NCBI RefSeq assembly: GCF_000373625.1
Contig: NZ_KB891987.1
Coordinates: forward strand, 983,081 to 1,047,080
DNA from: Streptomyces sp. LaPpAH-108
Lineage (GTDB): Bacteria; Actinomycetota; Actinomycetes; Streptomycetales; Streptomycetaceae
Length of the DNA stretch: 64,000 nucleotides
Direction: 5' to 3'
Below the pieces are notes generated by a model that had not been told where the DNA came from, ran no database searches, and saw nothing but the letters and a program-made list of their open reading frames with translations. Numbering within the stretch: position 1 is the first letter of the stretch; the number at the start of each line of letters is the position of its first letter. The position numbers and the translations under genes were made by a program. Below, piece after piece: positions 1-11,197 of the stretch.

Positions 1-808
1 AACCCCGGTTGAGGTTGTACGTCTTGTGGCCGCCGCGCTCCCCGTCGGTGAGCGTGAACGCCGAGCCCGACTGCGTGGTGGTGAGCGGCACCTGGCCGCT
101 GTACTGGGTGTTGCCGACGCCGGTCTCGATGCCCTGGTACTCGTAGAGCTTCTTGCCGGTGGCCGCGTCGGTGATGACGTGCAGCTCGTTGGGCGTGCCG
201 TCGTCCTGGAGGCCGCCGACGACCGTCTCGTAGGCGAGCACCGGCTTGCCGGAGGCGGCCCAGATCACCTTGCGCACGCTGTCCGCGGCGGACTTGGTGC
301 CGCCGAGGGTCCTGGCGCGGCCCACGGCCTGCTTCTCGGCGGCGGCCTTCGTGACGGCCGGGGTGAGCCCGGCGACCTTCAGGTCGGCGCCGGTGGCCCG
401 GATGACGCGCCGCGTGGCGCCGGACTTCGCGGTGTCCACGATCAAGTCGCCGCCGAGCACCGGGAGTCCGGCGTAGGTGCGCTCGTAGCGGGTGTGCACG
501 GTGCCGTCGCCGTCCTTGACGACGTCGCGGACGACCAGCTTCTCCTGGGCGCCGAGCCCGAGGGAACGGGCCGTGGCGGCCGTGCCGGTGTCGGCGTGCC
601 GGATCAGCGCGGTGCGCTGGGCGGGGGTGAGCCGTACGGCCGTGTGCGCGGGGTCGGCCTTGGCGGGGTGCGGGGCGGCCGGGGCCGCGCTCGCGACACC
701 CGACTGGACGGCGGCGGCCAGCAGGGCGGCGACCCCGGCCAGGGCGACGACGGCGGTGCGACGGGGGGAGGGGGCGGTACGTCTGCGGGAGGAACTGCTG
801 CTCAACAC
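1..808 (-). CDS. Secreted M4 (thermolysin-like) metalloprotease, 3' end cut by window edge
   Basis: The N-terminal part of a secreted neutral zinc protease. The chosen start is GTG at 808, with AAGGAG five bases upstream; a TTG one codon later is the alternative. An arginine-rich signal peptide with a hydrophobic alanine/valine/leucine core ends near ASA-AP. It is followed by an FTP/PepSY-type propeptide (for example TYAGLPVLGGDLIV, then VITDAATGKKLYEYQG) that normally folds and inhibits the enzyme. The mature domain has just begun at the edge, so the HExxH zinc site lies outside the window. The family assignment rests on the propeptide and on length to the edge. It is transcribed alone, away from the exporter genes. 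Confidence 0.88.
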   Translation of the reverse strand, partial: MLSSSSSRRRTAPSPRRTAVVALAGVAALLAAAVQSGVASAAPAAPHPAKADPAHTAVRLTPAQRTALIRHADTGTAATARSLGLGAQEKLVVRDVVKDGDGTVHTRYERTYAGLPVLGGDLIVDTAKSGATRRVIRATGADLKVAGLTPAVTKAAAEKQAVGRARTLGGTKSAADSVRKVIWAASGKPVLAYETVVGGLQDDGTPNELHVITDAATGKKLYEYQGIETGVGNTQYSGQVPLTTTQSGSAFTLTDGERGGHKTYNLNRG

Positions 809-1056
809 TGACTCCTTCTGCGTGGCCGCCGGTCGTGCGGCCAGGGGAGACCGGACGTTGGTCGAGCGCCCGGGCAGAACAGGGCTGTGCGCGGAACCTG
901 TACGCGTGCGGGAACCGGCCCACACGGTGCGCCGTGCGAGCTGTGGGGCTGCTGTGAGCCGGTGCGACAAGGTTGTCAGGCGAGCGGGACGGCTGTCATG
1001 ACCGCATCGAGAACTTGGCCGGAATGGGTTTCGCGGCGGGGGTGGCGCTGAGCTGT
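809..1056. promoter_or_regulatory. Upstream region of the M4 protease gene
   Basis: This non-coding stretch lies between the protease start codon and the exporter gene terminator. With the terminator and the exporter 3' flank the gap reaches position 1162. It must contain the minus-strand protease promoter, but I see no convincing -10/-35 pair and no repeat worth naming. Open frames here lack ribosome binding sites. Confidence 0.4.
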
Positions 1057-1081
1057 GGGCGCGGCCCGACCGGCCGCGCCC
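1057..1081 (-). terminator. Hairpin terminator after the ABC exporter pair
   Basis: A perfect 10-bp stem (GGGCGCGGCC at 1057-1066, complement at 1072-1081) closes a 5-base loop. It lies about 80 bases downstream of the second exporter gene on the minus strand. There is no U-run, which is common for Streptomyces terminators. Confidence 0.6.
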
Positions 1082-1162
1082 GTCGGTGGGCGCCGTGTCC
1101 TCAGCTCAGCGCCGTGCCTGCCGGTCGGTGCCGCGCCCCCCGGTCGTCGCCGCGCCCGCGGC

Positions 1163-3043
1163 TCAGCGCTGTGCCAGGCTCTCCCGCCAGGCCCGGTGCA
1201 GGTCCGCGAAGCGGCCGGTGCCCTCGATCAGGGCCTTCGGCTCGCCGTCCTCGACGATCCGGCCGTGCTCCATCACCAGGACCCGGTCCGCGATCTCGAC
1301 CGTGGAGAGGCGGTGGGCGATGACCACCGCGGTGCGGCCCTCGAGGACCGTCGCCATCGCCCGCTGCACCGCGCGCTCGCCGGGGATGTCCAGCGAGCTG
1401 GTCGCCTCGTCCAGGATCAGGACCGCCGGATCGGCCAGCAACGCCCGCGCGAAGGAGACCAGTTGGCGCTGCCCGGCCGAAATGCGCCCTCCGCGCTTGC
1501 GGACGTCGGTGTCGTAGCCCTCGGGGAGACGGCTGATGAACTCGTGGGCGCCGATGGCCTTCGCCGCGCGCTCGATGTCGGCGCGGTCGGCACCGGGGCG
1601 GCCGATGGCGATGTTGTCCGCGATCGTGCCGGAGAACAGGAAGGACTCCTGGGTCACCATCACGACCGCGCCCCGCAGTTCGAGCGCGGCCAGCTCGCGC
1701 AGGTCCACCCCGTCGAGCGACACCCGCCCGCCGGAGGGGTCGTAGAAGCGGGCGACCAGCTTGGCCAGGGTGGACTTGCCCGCGCCTGTCGAGCCCACCA
1801 CGGCCACCGTCTGCCCGGCCGGGATCGTCAGGTCGAAGCGGGGCAGCACCTCGCCCCCGGTGCGGTAGGCGAAGCCGACCCCCGCGAAGACGACCTCACG
1901 ACCGGTGAACCCGTCCCGCACCGGCGGGAGTTCACGCGGCGACTCCGGCTCCGGTACCGAGGGCGTCTGGGCCAGCAGCCCGGCGATCTTCTCCAGGGAG
2001 GCAGCCGCCGCCTGATAGGAGTTGAGGAACATGCCGAGCCGGTCGATGGGGTCGTACAGCCGCCGCAGATACAGCACCGCCGCCGCGAGCACACCGAGCG
2101 CGAGTGAGCCGGTCGCCACCCGGTAGGCGCCCCACAACACGATGGCCGCGACCGTGGTGTTGGCGACCAGGCGGGAGCCGATCACGTAACGGGCCATCTC
2201 CAGCAGGGTGTCGCCGTTGCGCCGCTCGTAACTCCGGTTCAGCACACCGAAGTCGGCGTCGTTCGCGGCCTCCCGGCGGAAGGCGCGCACCGGGCGGATG
2301 CCGTTCATCGTCTCCACGAACTTGACGATCACCGCGGCCATCGCCGTCGAGCGCGCCCGGTACGCCCGCCCCGCGCGCCGCTGATAGATCCGCACCAGCA
2401 CGTACAGCGGTCCGAACGAGGCCACCGCGACCGCGCCGAGGCCGAGATCCAGCCACAGCAGCAGGGCCGCGATGTACACGAACGACAGCACCACGCTCAC
2501 GAGTTCCTGAAGGCCCTCGCCGAGGAGTTCGCGCAGCGCCTCCACGTCCGCCGTGGCGCGGGAGATCAGCCGTCCCGAGGTGTACCGCTCGTGGAAGTCG
2601 ACGCTCAGCGCCTGCGCGTGCCGGAAGATACGGCCGCGCAGATCCAGCAGCCCGTCCTGGTTGACCCGCGCCGACGCCTCCACGAACGCGAACTGGAAAC
2701 CCCCGGAGCCCAGCGCGCACAGCGCGTACCCCACCGCGACGGCGAGCAGCGGCCCGTGGTCGTGCCGCCCGAGCGCGGGTACGGCGGTGTCGATGGCGTA
2801 CGCCACCAGCAGCGGCCCGGTCTGCGCGGCGGCCTGCTGGAGCAGCAGCAGTAGCACCGCGAGGACGACGCGGCCCTTCATCGGGGCGAGGAGCGAGCGC
2901 AGCAGGGCGCCGGTGGCGCCGTCCGGGGCGGGCAGCACGTCACGGTCGAAGGGGTCGCCGTCCGGGGTGTGCGCGGGCGGGGCGGACTCGGGTTCCGGCA
3001 GGTCGCCGCCCGTGTCGGGCGCGGCGGACGTGGTCGTCGTCAT
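1163..3043 (-). CDS. ABC exporter half-transporter (membrane + ATPase), subunit 2
   Basis: A 626-residue exporter half-transporter with an N-terminal six-helix membrane domain and a C-terminal nucleotide-binding domain. The sequence shows Walker A (GSTGAGKSTL), a degenerate signature (ISAGQ instead of LSGGQ) and a canonical Walker B with catalytic glutamate (VLILDEATSSLD). The ATG start overlaps the stop of the upstream partner by four bases, so the two are translationally coupled and probably form a heterodimer. Such pairs export drugs, lipids or peptides; nothing here fixes the substrate. The degenerate signature belongs to the composite site that pairs with the partner's altered Walker B. 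Confidence 0.92.
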   Translation of the reverse strand: MTTTTSAAPDTGGDLPEPESAPPAHTPDGDPFDRDVLPAPDGATGALLRSLLAPMKGRVVLAVLLLLLQQAAAQTGPLLVAYAIDTAVPALGRHDHGPLLAVAVGYALCALGSGGFQFAFVEASARVNQDGLLDLRGRIFRHAQALSVDFHERYTSGRLISRATADVEALRELLGEGLQELVSVVLSFVYIAALLLWLDLGLGAVAVASFGPLYVLVRIYQRRAGRAYRARSTAMAAVIVKFVETMNGIRPVRAFRREAANDADFGVLNRSYERRNGDTLLEMARYVIGSRLVANTTVAAIVLWGAYRVATGSLALGVLAAAVLYLRRLYDPIDRLGMFLNSYQAAAASLEKIAGLLAQTPSVPEPESPRELPPVRDGFTGREVVFAGVGFAYRTGGEVLPRFDLTIPAGQTVAVVGSTGAGKSTLAKLVARFYDPSGGRVSLDGVDLRELAALELRGAVVMVTQESFLFSGTIADNIAIGRPGADRADIERAAKAIGAHEFISRLPEGYDTDVRKRGGRISAGQRQLVSFARALLADPAVLILDEATSSLDIPGERAVQRAMATVLEGRTAVVIAHRLSTVEIADRVLVMEHGRIVEDGEPKALIEGTGRFADLHRAWRESLAQR

Positions 3044-4875
3044 CGGCGGTCCTCCGGGGCGTGGGGGATGGGCTCGTGGGGAGTGGGCTCGTGAGGGGTG
3101 GGCTCGCCCGCCATCAGCCGGGCGTACTCGGCGTTCGTGCGCAGCAGTTCGCGGTGCGTGCCGACGGCGGTGATCCGGCCGCCGGAGAGCAGCGCGACCC
3201 GGTCCGCGAGCAGCACGGTGGAGGGGCGGTGGGCCACGATCAGCGCGGTGGTGTCCGCGAGGACCTCCCGCAGCGCCGCCTCGACGGCCGCCTCCGTGTG
3301 CACGTCCAGCGCCGACAGCGGGTCGTCCAGCACCAGGAACTCCGGGCGCCCGACGACCGCGCGGGCCAGCGCGAGCCGCTGCCGCTGGCCGCCGGAGAGG
3401 CTGAGCCCCTGCTCGCCGACCCGGGTGTCGGGGCCCTCGGGCAGCTCGTGCGCGAAGTCGGCGCGGGCCACCGCGAGCGCCCGGTCCAGATCGGTACGGT
3501 CCGCGTCCTTCCCCGCGCCCATCAGCACGTTCTCGGCGACGCTCGCGGAGAACAGGGTCGGCTCCTCGAAGGCGACGGCGACCCGGGCGCGCAGCTCCGC
3601 GCGGGACATCGCGGTGATGTCGACGCCGTCCAGGGTGATCCGGCCGCGCGTCACCTCGTACAGCCTCGGGACGAGCGCGGTGAGCGTCGTCTTGCCGCTG
3701 CCGATGGCCCCGACCAGCGCCATCGACTCACCGCGCCGGACGTGCAGATCGACGCCCGCCAGCAGGGGAGGGGAGCCGGGCGGCACGTCGGGGTGGCGGA
3801 AGGCGACGCCCTCGAACCGCAGGCCGCCCGGCTCCTCGTCCTCGCGCGGGGGGAGCGGACCAGCCGCGTCCCCCGCGTCCTCCGGCGCCTCGTCCATCAC
3901 CTCGAAGTACCGCTCCGTCGCGGTTGCCGCCTCCTGGGTCATCGCCAGCAGGAAGCCGATGGACTCCACCGGCCAGCGCAGCGCCAGCGCCGTGCTGAGG
4001 AACGCGACCAGCGTGCCCGCCGACAGGTCGCCGTCCGCCACCCGCAGCACGCCCAGGACCAGTGCCGCGCCGATCGCCAGCTCGGGCAGCGTCATGATGA
4101 CCGCCCAGATCGCCGCGAGCAGCCGCGCCTTGTGCAGCTCGGTGCCGCGCAGCCGGACCGCCAGCTCCCGGAACGCGCGCGCCTGGCTGTGATGGCGCCC
4201 GAAGCCCTTGACCACCCGGATGCCGAGCACGTTCTCCTCGACCAGCGTCGTCAGATCGCCCACCTGGTCCTGGGCCCGCCGCGAGGCCAGCGCGTACCGC
4301 CGCTCCACGACCGCGCAGCTGACCAGCACCGGCACGGCGGGCCCGAGGACGACCAGGCCCAGCGTCCAGTCCTGCACCAGCATGATCACCACACCGGCGA
4401 GGATCGTCACCGAGTTGACCACCAGGAACGTCAGCGGGAAGGCGAGGAACATCCGCAGCAGCATCAGGTCGGCGGTGCCCCGGGAGAGCAGCTGGCCCGA
4501 GGGCCAGCGGTCGTGGAAGGACACCGGCAGCCGCTGCAGGCGCCGGTAGAGCGCGCCCCGCAGGTCCGCCTCCACCCGGGACAGCGGCCGGGCCACCAGC
4601 CACCTGCGCAGCCCGAACAGCAGCGCCTCGGCGATCCCGAGCAGCAGCAGCCACAGCACGCCGAGCCACACCCCCGCCGGGTCACGGCGGGCGACCGGGC
4701 CGTCCACCATCCACTTCAGCACGAGCGGGATCACCAGACCGGTGCACGAGGCGACGACGGCCACGACGACGGCGCCGCCCAGCCGGGCCCGCACGGGCCG
4801 GACGAACGGCCACAGCCGGAGCAGGGTGCGCACGGTGGAGCGCCGGACCTCGGGGTGCGTGTGTGGAGTGGCCAT
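3040..4875 (-). CDS. ABC exporter half-transporter (membrane + ATPase), subunit 1
   Basis: A 611-residue partner of the following exporter gene, with the same membrane-plus-ATPase layout. Walker A reads GAIGSGKTTL and the signature is intact (LSLSGGQRQR). Walker B ends in LVLDDPLSALD, so the catalytic glutamate is aspartate. That substitution is typical of the degenerate site in heterodimeric ABC exporters such as TM287/288. The C-terminus carries a short proline/histidine-rich imperfect repeat (EPTPHEPTPHEPIPH). It is the first gene of a two-gene minus-strand operon, divergent from the drug-exporter genes that begin near 5071. Confidence 0.92.
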   Translation of the reverse strand: MATPHTHPEVRRSTVRTLLRLWPFVRPVRARLGGAVVVAVVASCTGLVIPLVLKWMVDGPVARRDPAGVWLGVLWLLLLGIAEALLFGLRRWLVARPLSRVEADLRGALYRRLQRLPVSFHDRWPSGQLLSRGTADLMLLRMFLAFPLTFLVVNSVTILAGVVIMLVQDWTLGLVVLGPAVPVLVSCAVVERRYALASRRAQDQVGDLTTLVEENVLGIRVVKGFGRHHSQARAFRELAVRLRGTELHKARLLAAIWAVIMTLPELAIGAALVLGVLRVADGDLSAGTLVAFLSTALALRWPVESIGFLLAMTQEAATATERYFEVMDEAPEDAGDAAGPLPPREDEEPGGLRFEGVAFRHPDVPPGSPPLLAGVDLHVRRGESMALVGAIGSGKTTLTALVPRLYEVTRGRITLDGVDITAMSRAELRARVAVAFEEPTLFSASVAENVLMGAGKDADRTDLDRALAVARADFAHELPEGPDTRVGEQGLSLSGGQRQRLALARAVVGRPEFLVLDDPLSALDVHTEAAVEAALREVLADTTALIVAHRPSTVLLADRVALLSGGRITAVGTHRELLRTNAEYARLMAGEPTPHEPTPHEPIPHAPEDRR

Positions 4876-5070
4876 CCTCGCGAGCGTACGGACGCCCGCC
4901 GCCCTCGCCCACCGAGTTTTGGCCGGACCCGCCTCCGTCTCCGGTCCTACGACCAGCGGTTTCGCCCGACAGCGCGCGGAGGTCGTAGCCCAGGATCAAC
5001 CGATCGGATGATGCCGCTTCGAGCGGGACGGCCGATGCGGCAGGCACCCTCCGCCCGCGAACCTCGGAGC

Positions 5071-5979
5071 ATGCCATCCGTCATCGAAGTCACCGACCTG
5101 CGCAAGTCCTACGGCGGCCGTGCCGTCGTGGACGGCATCTCCTTCACCGTCGAGGAGGGCGAGATCTTCGGCGTCCTCGGCCCCAACGGCGCGGGCAAGA
5201 CCACCACCGTCGAGTGCGTGGAGGGGCTGCGCGTCCCCGACGCGGGCCGCGTCCGCGTCACCGGCCTCGACCCCGTCGCCGACCACGCCGAGGTCGCCCG
5301 GGTCCTCGGCGCCCAGCTCCAGCAGAGCGAACTGCAGCCCAAACTCACCGTGCGCGAGGCCCTGGAGCTGTACGCCTCCTTCTACCCGGCCCCGGCCGAC
5401 TGGCGGACGCTGGCCGAACGCCTGGGCCTGACCGACCGGTTGAACACCCGCTTCGCCAAGCTCTCCGGCGGGCAGCAGCAGCGGCTGTTCATCGCGCTCG
5501 CGCTGATCGGCAGCCCGCGCGTCGTCGTCCTGGACGAGCTGACCACCGGGCTCGATCCGCGCGCCCGCCGGGACACCTGGCAGCTCATCGAGGAGGTCCG
5601 GGCGAGCGGGGTCACCGTGCTGCTCGTCACCCACTTCATGGAGGAGGCCCAGCGCCTGTGCGACCGCATCGCGGTGATCGACCAGGGCCGGGTGGCCGCG
5701 CTCGACACCCCGGCCGGCCTGATCCGCCGCTCGGCGGGCGCGACCGTCATCAGCTTCACCCCGTCCGCCCCGCTGGACGACACCGACCTCGCGGGCCTGC
5801 CCGCCCTCGCCTCCGTCGCGCACAAGGACGGCCGGATCACGCTCTCCGGCACCGACGAGACGGTCGACGCCGTCCTCACCCTGCTCGCCCGCCACCGCGT
5901 CACCGCCCACCAGCTGCGCGTGGTCGACGCCACCCTCGACGACGCGTTCCTGGACCTCACCAAGGAGACAGCCGTATGA
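5071..5979 (+). CDS. ABC-2 type exporter, ATP-binding subunit
   Basis: A 302-residue ATPase of the DrrA/CcmA drug-export class. Visible motifs are Walker A (GPNGAGKTTTVE), the Q-loop (QLQQSELQ), the signature (LSGGQQQRLF), Walker B (VVVLDELTTGLDP) and the switch histidine (LLVTHFMEEA). The start is placed at the ATG beginning MPSVIEVTDLRKSYGG, where family members begin. In-frame ATG codons 39 and 63 bases upstream are possible but have no better ribosome site. Its stop overlaps the permease start by four bases (ATGA), so ATPase and permease are coupled. The next two genes are a sensor kinase and regulator that probably control this exporter. Confidence 0.92.
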   Translation: MPSVIEVTDLRKSYGGRAVVDGISFTVEEGEIFGVLGPNGAGKTTTVECVEGLRVPDAGRVRVTGLDPVADHAEVARVLGAQLQQSELQPKLTVREALELYASFYPAPADWRTLAERLGLTDRLNTRFAKLSGGQQQRLFIALALIGSPRVVVLDELTTGLDPRARRDTWQLIEEVRASGVTVLLVTHFMEEAQRLCDRIAVIDQGRVAALDTPAGLIRRSAGATVISFTPSAPLDDTDLAGLPALASVAHKDGRITLSGTDETVDAVLTLLARHRVTAHQLRVVDATLDDAFLDLTKETAV

Positions 5980-6725
5980 ACACCGCCCTCCTCAATACAG
6001 CGGTGCTGCGCACCGAGTTCCGCCTCTTCCGCCGCGAACCCGGCGCCGTCTTCTGGATCCTGCTGTTCCCCACCCTGCTGCTGGTGATCCTCGGCTCCAT
6101 CCCCGCCTTCCGCGAGAGCGACGACGGACTCGGCGGCCAGCGGCTGATCGATGTCTACGTACCCGTCGCCGTCCTCATCTCCCTCATCATGGCCGGAGTC
6201 CAGGCGATGCCACAGGCCCTCACCGGCTACCGCGAGCGCGGCATCCTGCGCCGCATGTCCGCCACCCCCGTCCGCCCCGCCGCGCTGCTGACCGCCCAGA
6301 TGACCGTGCAGGGCGCCGCCGCCGTGTGCTCGGCGCTGCTCGCGCTCGCCGTCGGCCGGATCGCCTTCGGCGTACGACTGCCCGAGCAGCCCCTCGGCTA
6401 TCTGCTCGCCCTCGCGCTCGCGGCCCTGGCCGCCCTCGCCCTCGGCTCGGTCGTCGCCGCGCTGTCCGGCACCACGAAGATCGCCGGGGCGATCAGCACC
6501 ATGGTGTTCTTCCCGATGATGTTCTGCGCCGGGCTCTGGCTGCCGGTGCAGGCCATGCCGCACCTCCTCGCGCGCATCGTCGGGCTCACCCCCTTCGGCG
6601 CCGCCGCCCGCGCCCTGGGCGAGGCCGCCACCGGCCACTGGCCCGGCTGGGACCACCTCGGCGTGCTCGCGATCTGGACCGTCCTGCTCACCGCGGCGGC
6701 GGCCCGCTGGTTCCGCTGGGAGTGA
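5976..6725 (+). CDS. ABC-2 type exporter, permease subunit
   Basis: A 249-residue membrane protein with about six hydrophobic segments, beginning with an N-terminal amphipathic stretch and the helix AVFWILLFPTLLLVILG. This is the DrrB/ABC-2 permease pattern. It starts inside the stop codon of the ATPase gene and is followed four bases after its own stop by the histidine kinase, so the four genes form one operon. It is expected to form the membrane channel of the exporter. The substrate is unknown. Confidence 0.9.
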   Translation: MNTALLNTAVLRTEFRLFRREPGAVFWILLFPTLLLVILGSIPAFRESDDGLGGQRLIDVYVPVAVLISLIMAGVQAMPQALTGYRERGILRRMSATPVRPAALLTAQMTVQGAAAVCSALLALAVGRIAFGVRLPEQPLGYLLALALAALAALALGSVVAALSGTTKIAGAISTMVFFPMMFCAGLWLPVQAMPHLLARIVGLTPFGAAARALGEAATGHWPGWDHLGVLAIWTVLLTAAAARWFRWE

Positions 6726-6729
6726 GCCC

Positions 6730-8019
6730 GTGCCCGGCACCGACACGGCCGTGGCCGACACTGAGGGGATGACGCACACGGCGGGCCGCGAACGACGGGC
6801 CTTCTTCGACAGCTGGGGCCCCTACGCGCTGCTCGCCGCCGGGGCGCTGACGGCGGCCGGATCGGCCCGGCTCGTCGGCATGGACCGGGGCGAGCTGTAC
6901 GTCTCCGCCGTACTGGTGGTGTTCGCCGTGGCCCTGCAGCTGGCCTGGGGCCGCGTGGTCCGCGACCGGCCGGGGCCGAGCCCGGCCGGGGCGGCCTTCT
7001 ACTTCGTGCGCTGGGCCAACGGGTTCGTCCTGACCTGGCTCAACCCGTTCTTCGCCTTCTACGCCGTCACCGGCTACTACAACGGCGCCCGCCAGCTGCC
7101 GCGCCGGCTGATGATGCCCGGCCTGTGCCTGACCGCCGTCACCATGGCGGGCAGCGAGATCGGCGGGATGCCGCCCCGAGGGCCCGTGCTCTGGCTGGGC
7201 TTCGTGGTGGTGTTCGGGGTCAACATCGGCATGGTCGCCCTCTTCACCCGGTTCAACGAGCAGGAGGAGGCCCGCGCCCGCGAACAGGCCGGGACCATCG
7301 CCGAACTGGAGCGCACCAACACCGCGTTGCAGCAGGCGCTCGACGAGAACGCGGCCCTTCACGCCCAGCTCCTCGTCCAAGCCCGGGAAGCGGGGGTCGC
7401 GGACGAGCGGCGCAGGCTTGCCGCGGAGATCCACGACACCATCGCGCAGGGCCTGACCGGCATCATCGCCCAGCTCCAGGTCGTCGCCAACGCCACCGAC
7501 CTGGCCACCGCCCGCACCCATCTGGAGCGCGCCTCCGCACTCGCCCGGCACAGCCTCGGCGAGGCCCGCCGCTCGGTGCACAACCTCGCCCCCGTCGCCC
7601 TCGCCGCCGACGGGCTCCCCGAGGCGCTGAAGAAGACGGTCACCGAGTGGGGCGAGCGCACCGGGGTCCGCGCCGAGTTCACCGTCACCGGCACCGCCGA
7701 ACAGCTCCACGAGGAGGTCGCGGCCACCCTGCTGCGCATCGCCCAGGAGGCCCTGTCCAACGCGGCCCGGCACGCCCGTGCCCACCGCCTGGGCGCCACC
7801 CTCTCCTTCATGGGCGACGAGGTCGTCCTCGACATCCGCGACGACGGCACCGGCTTCGACCCGGCCGCCGCCGCGCCCCGCACCCGCGCCGGAGGCTTCG
7901 GCCTGGACGGGATGCGGGCCCGCGCCGAGCGCATCGCGGGCACCCTCACCGTCGAGTCCGAACCGGGCCACGGCACGGCCGTCTCGGCTCGCGTACCGTT
8001 GGTGCGCGATGACCGCTGA
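6730..8019 (+). CDS. Sensor histidine kinase, NarL-partner (HisKA_3) type
   Basis: A 429-residue sensor kinase. The N-terminal half has several membrane helices and is followed by a coiled coil (about residues 170-215). The dimerisation domain carries the phospho-accepting histidine in RRLAAEIHDTIAQGLTG (His235), and an HATPase_c domain with an N-box (EALSNAARHARA) and G-boxes follows. The GTG at 6730 has GGGAG seven bases upstream; an ATG at 6769 is an alternative. The gene overlaps the response-regulator gene by 11 bases. Its position after the ABC-2 genes suggests that it senses a substrate or envelope signal linked to that exporter. Confidence 0.92.
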   Translation: MPGTDTAVADTEGMTHTAGRERRAFFDSWGPYALLAAGALTAAGSARLVGMDRGELYVSAVLVVFAVALQLAWGRVVRDRPGPSPAGAAFYFVRWANGFVLTWLNPFFAFYAVTGYYNGARQLPRRLMMPGLCLTAVTMAGSEIGGMPPRGPVLWLGFVVVFGVNIGMVALFTRFNEQEEARAREQAGTIAELERTNTALQQALDENAALHAQLLVQAREAGVADERRRLAAEIHDTIAQGLTGIIAQLQVVANATDLATARTHLERASALARHSLGEARRSVHNLAPVALAADGLPEALKKTVTEWGERTGVRAEFTVTGTAEQLHEEVAATLLRIAQEALSNAARHARAHRLGATLSFMGDEVVLDIRDDGTGFDPAAAAPRTRAGGFGLDGMRARAERIAGTLTVESEPGHGTAVSARVPLVRDDR

Positions 8020-8668
8020 CACCCCGATCACCCTGCTCGTCGTGGACGACCACCCCGTCGTACGCGACGGCCTGAGCGCCATGTTCGCCTCCGCCCCCGG
8101 CTTCACCGTCCTCGGCGAGGCGGCCGACGGCGTCGAGGCGGTCGAGCGGGTCGCCGCCCTGGACCCGGACGTGGTGCTGATGGACCTGCGCATGCCCGGC
8201 GGCTCGGGCGTCGACGCCATCCGCGAGCTGACCCGGCGCGGCGCCCGCGCCAAGGTGCTCGTCCTCACCACCTACGACACCGACTCCGACACCCTCCCGG
8301 CCATCGAGGCGGGCGCCACCGGCTACCTCCTCAAGGACGCCCCGCGCGACGAGCTGTTCACCGGCGTCCGCGCCGCCGCCGAGGGCCGCACCGTGCTCTC
8401 CCCGGCCGTCGCCTCCCGCCTCGTCTCGGCCGTTCGCGCGCCCGCCGCCCCCGGCAAGGAACCGCTGTCCGCACGCGAGCGCGAAGTCCTCGCCCTGGTC
8501 GCCCGGGGCACCTCCAACCGGGAGATCGCCCGCGAGCTGTTCATCAGCGAGGCGACCGTGAAGACCCACCTCACCCACCTGTACACCAAGCTGGGCGTCA
8601 AGGACCGCGCGGCGGCGGTGGCGACGGCGTACGAGCGGGGCATTCTCGGCCGCCCGACCGCCCAATAA
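8009..8668 (+). CDS. NarL/FixJ-family response regulator
   Basis: A 219-residue two-domain regulator. The receiver contains the acidic pair (VVDDHPVVRDG), the phospho-acceptor aspartate in VVLMDLRMPG (Asp59) and the conserved lysine in GYLLKDAPRDEL. The C-terminus is a LuxR-type helix-turn-helix (LSAREREVLALVARGTSNREIARELFISEATVKTHL). Its start lies within the end of the kinase gene, so the two are co-translated as a cognate pair. It probably regulates the exporter operon in which it sits. Confidence 0.94.
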   Translation: MTADTPITLLVVDDHPVVRDGLSAMFASAPGFTVLGEAADGVEAVERVAALDPDVVLMDLRMPGGSGVDAIRELTRRGARAKVLVLTTYDTDSDTLPAIEAGATGYLLKDAPRDELFTGVRAAAEGRTVLSPAVASRLVSAVRAPAAPGKEPLSAREREVLALVARGTSNREIARELFISEATVKTHLTHLYTKLGVKDRAAAVATAYERGILGRPTAQ

Positions 8669-8687
8669 GCCTGAGAAACAGCCGGGT

Positions 8688-10937
<2,250 letters not shown>

Positions 10938-11077
10938 CAGTCGGCCCCTCTTTCACGGCTCGGTCCCGGGGCGCGCACGGCCGTACCGGGCGGCCCGCCG
11001 CATCCCGGGGCGTCCGACCCCGGGGCGCGGCAGGACCGCCCGGTGCGACTGCGCCCGACGGCTCCACAGCGGGCTGC

Positions 11078-11122
11078 GGGTGCCCCGCCGGGGCCGGTCG
11101 CACCGGCCCCGGCGGGGCACCC
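11078..11122. other. Perfect 21-bp inverted repeat between divergent genes
   Basis: Arms at 11078-11098 and 11102-11122 are exactly complementary over 21 bases with a 3-base loop. It looks like a factor-independent terminator without a U-run, but it sits between two divergently transcribed genes (glgX and the first L,D-transpeptidase), where no transcript should need to end. It could insulate the two promoters, end an unseen small RNA, or act in the glgX leader. Confidence 0.65.
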
Positions 11123-11197
11123 TTCCTGTCGTCCTCCCCACTGTTCTGCCCAGCCCTGGCGTCGCACTCACGTGCCCCCGGGACGGGCTTGGTCGTT

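Noticed and set aside
3061..5070. Very long in-frame plus-strand extension of the ABC-2 ATPase frame
   Set aside because: It runs antisense through the exporter gene with unlikely composition (Arg/Gln/His-rich) and no ribosome site; the family start fits 5071.
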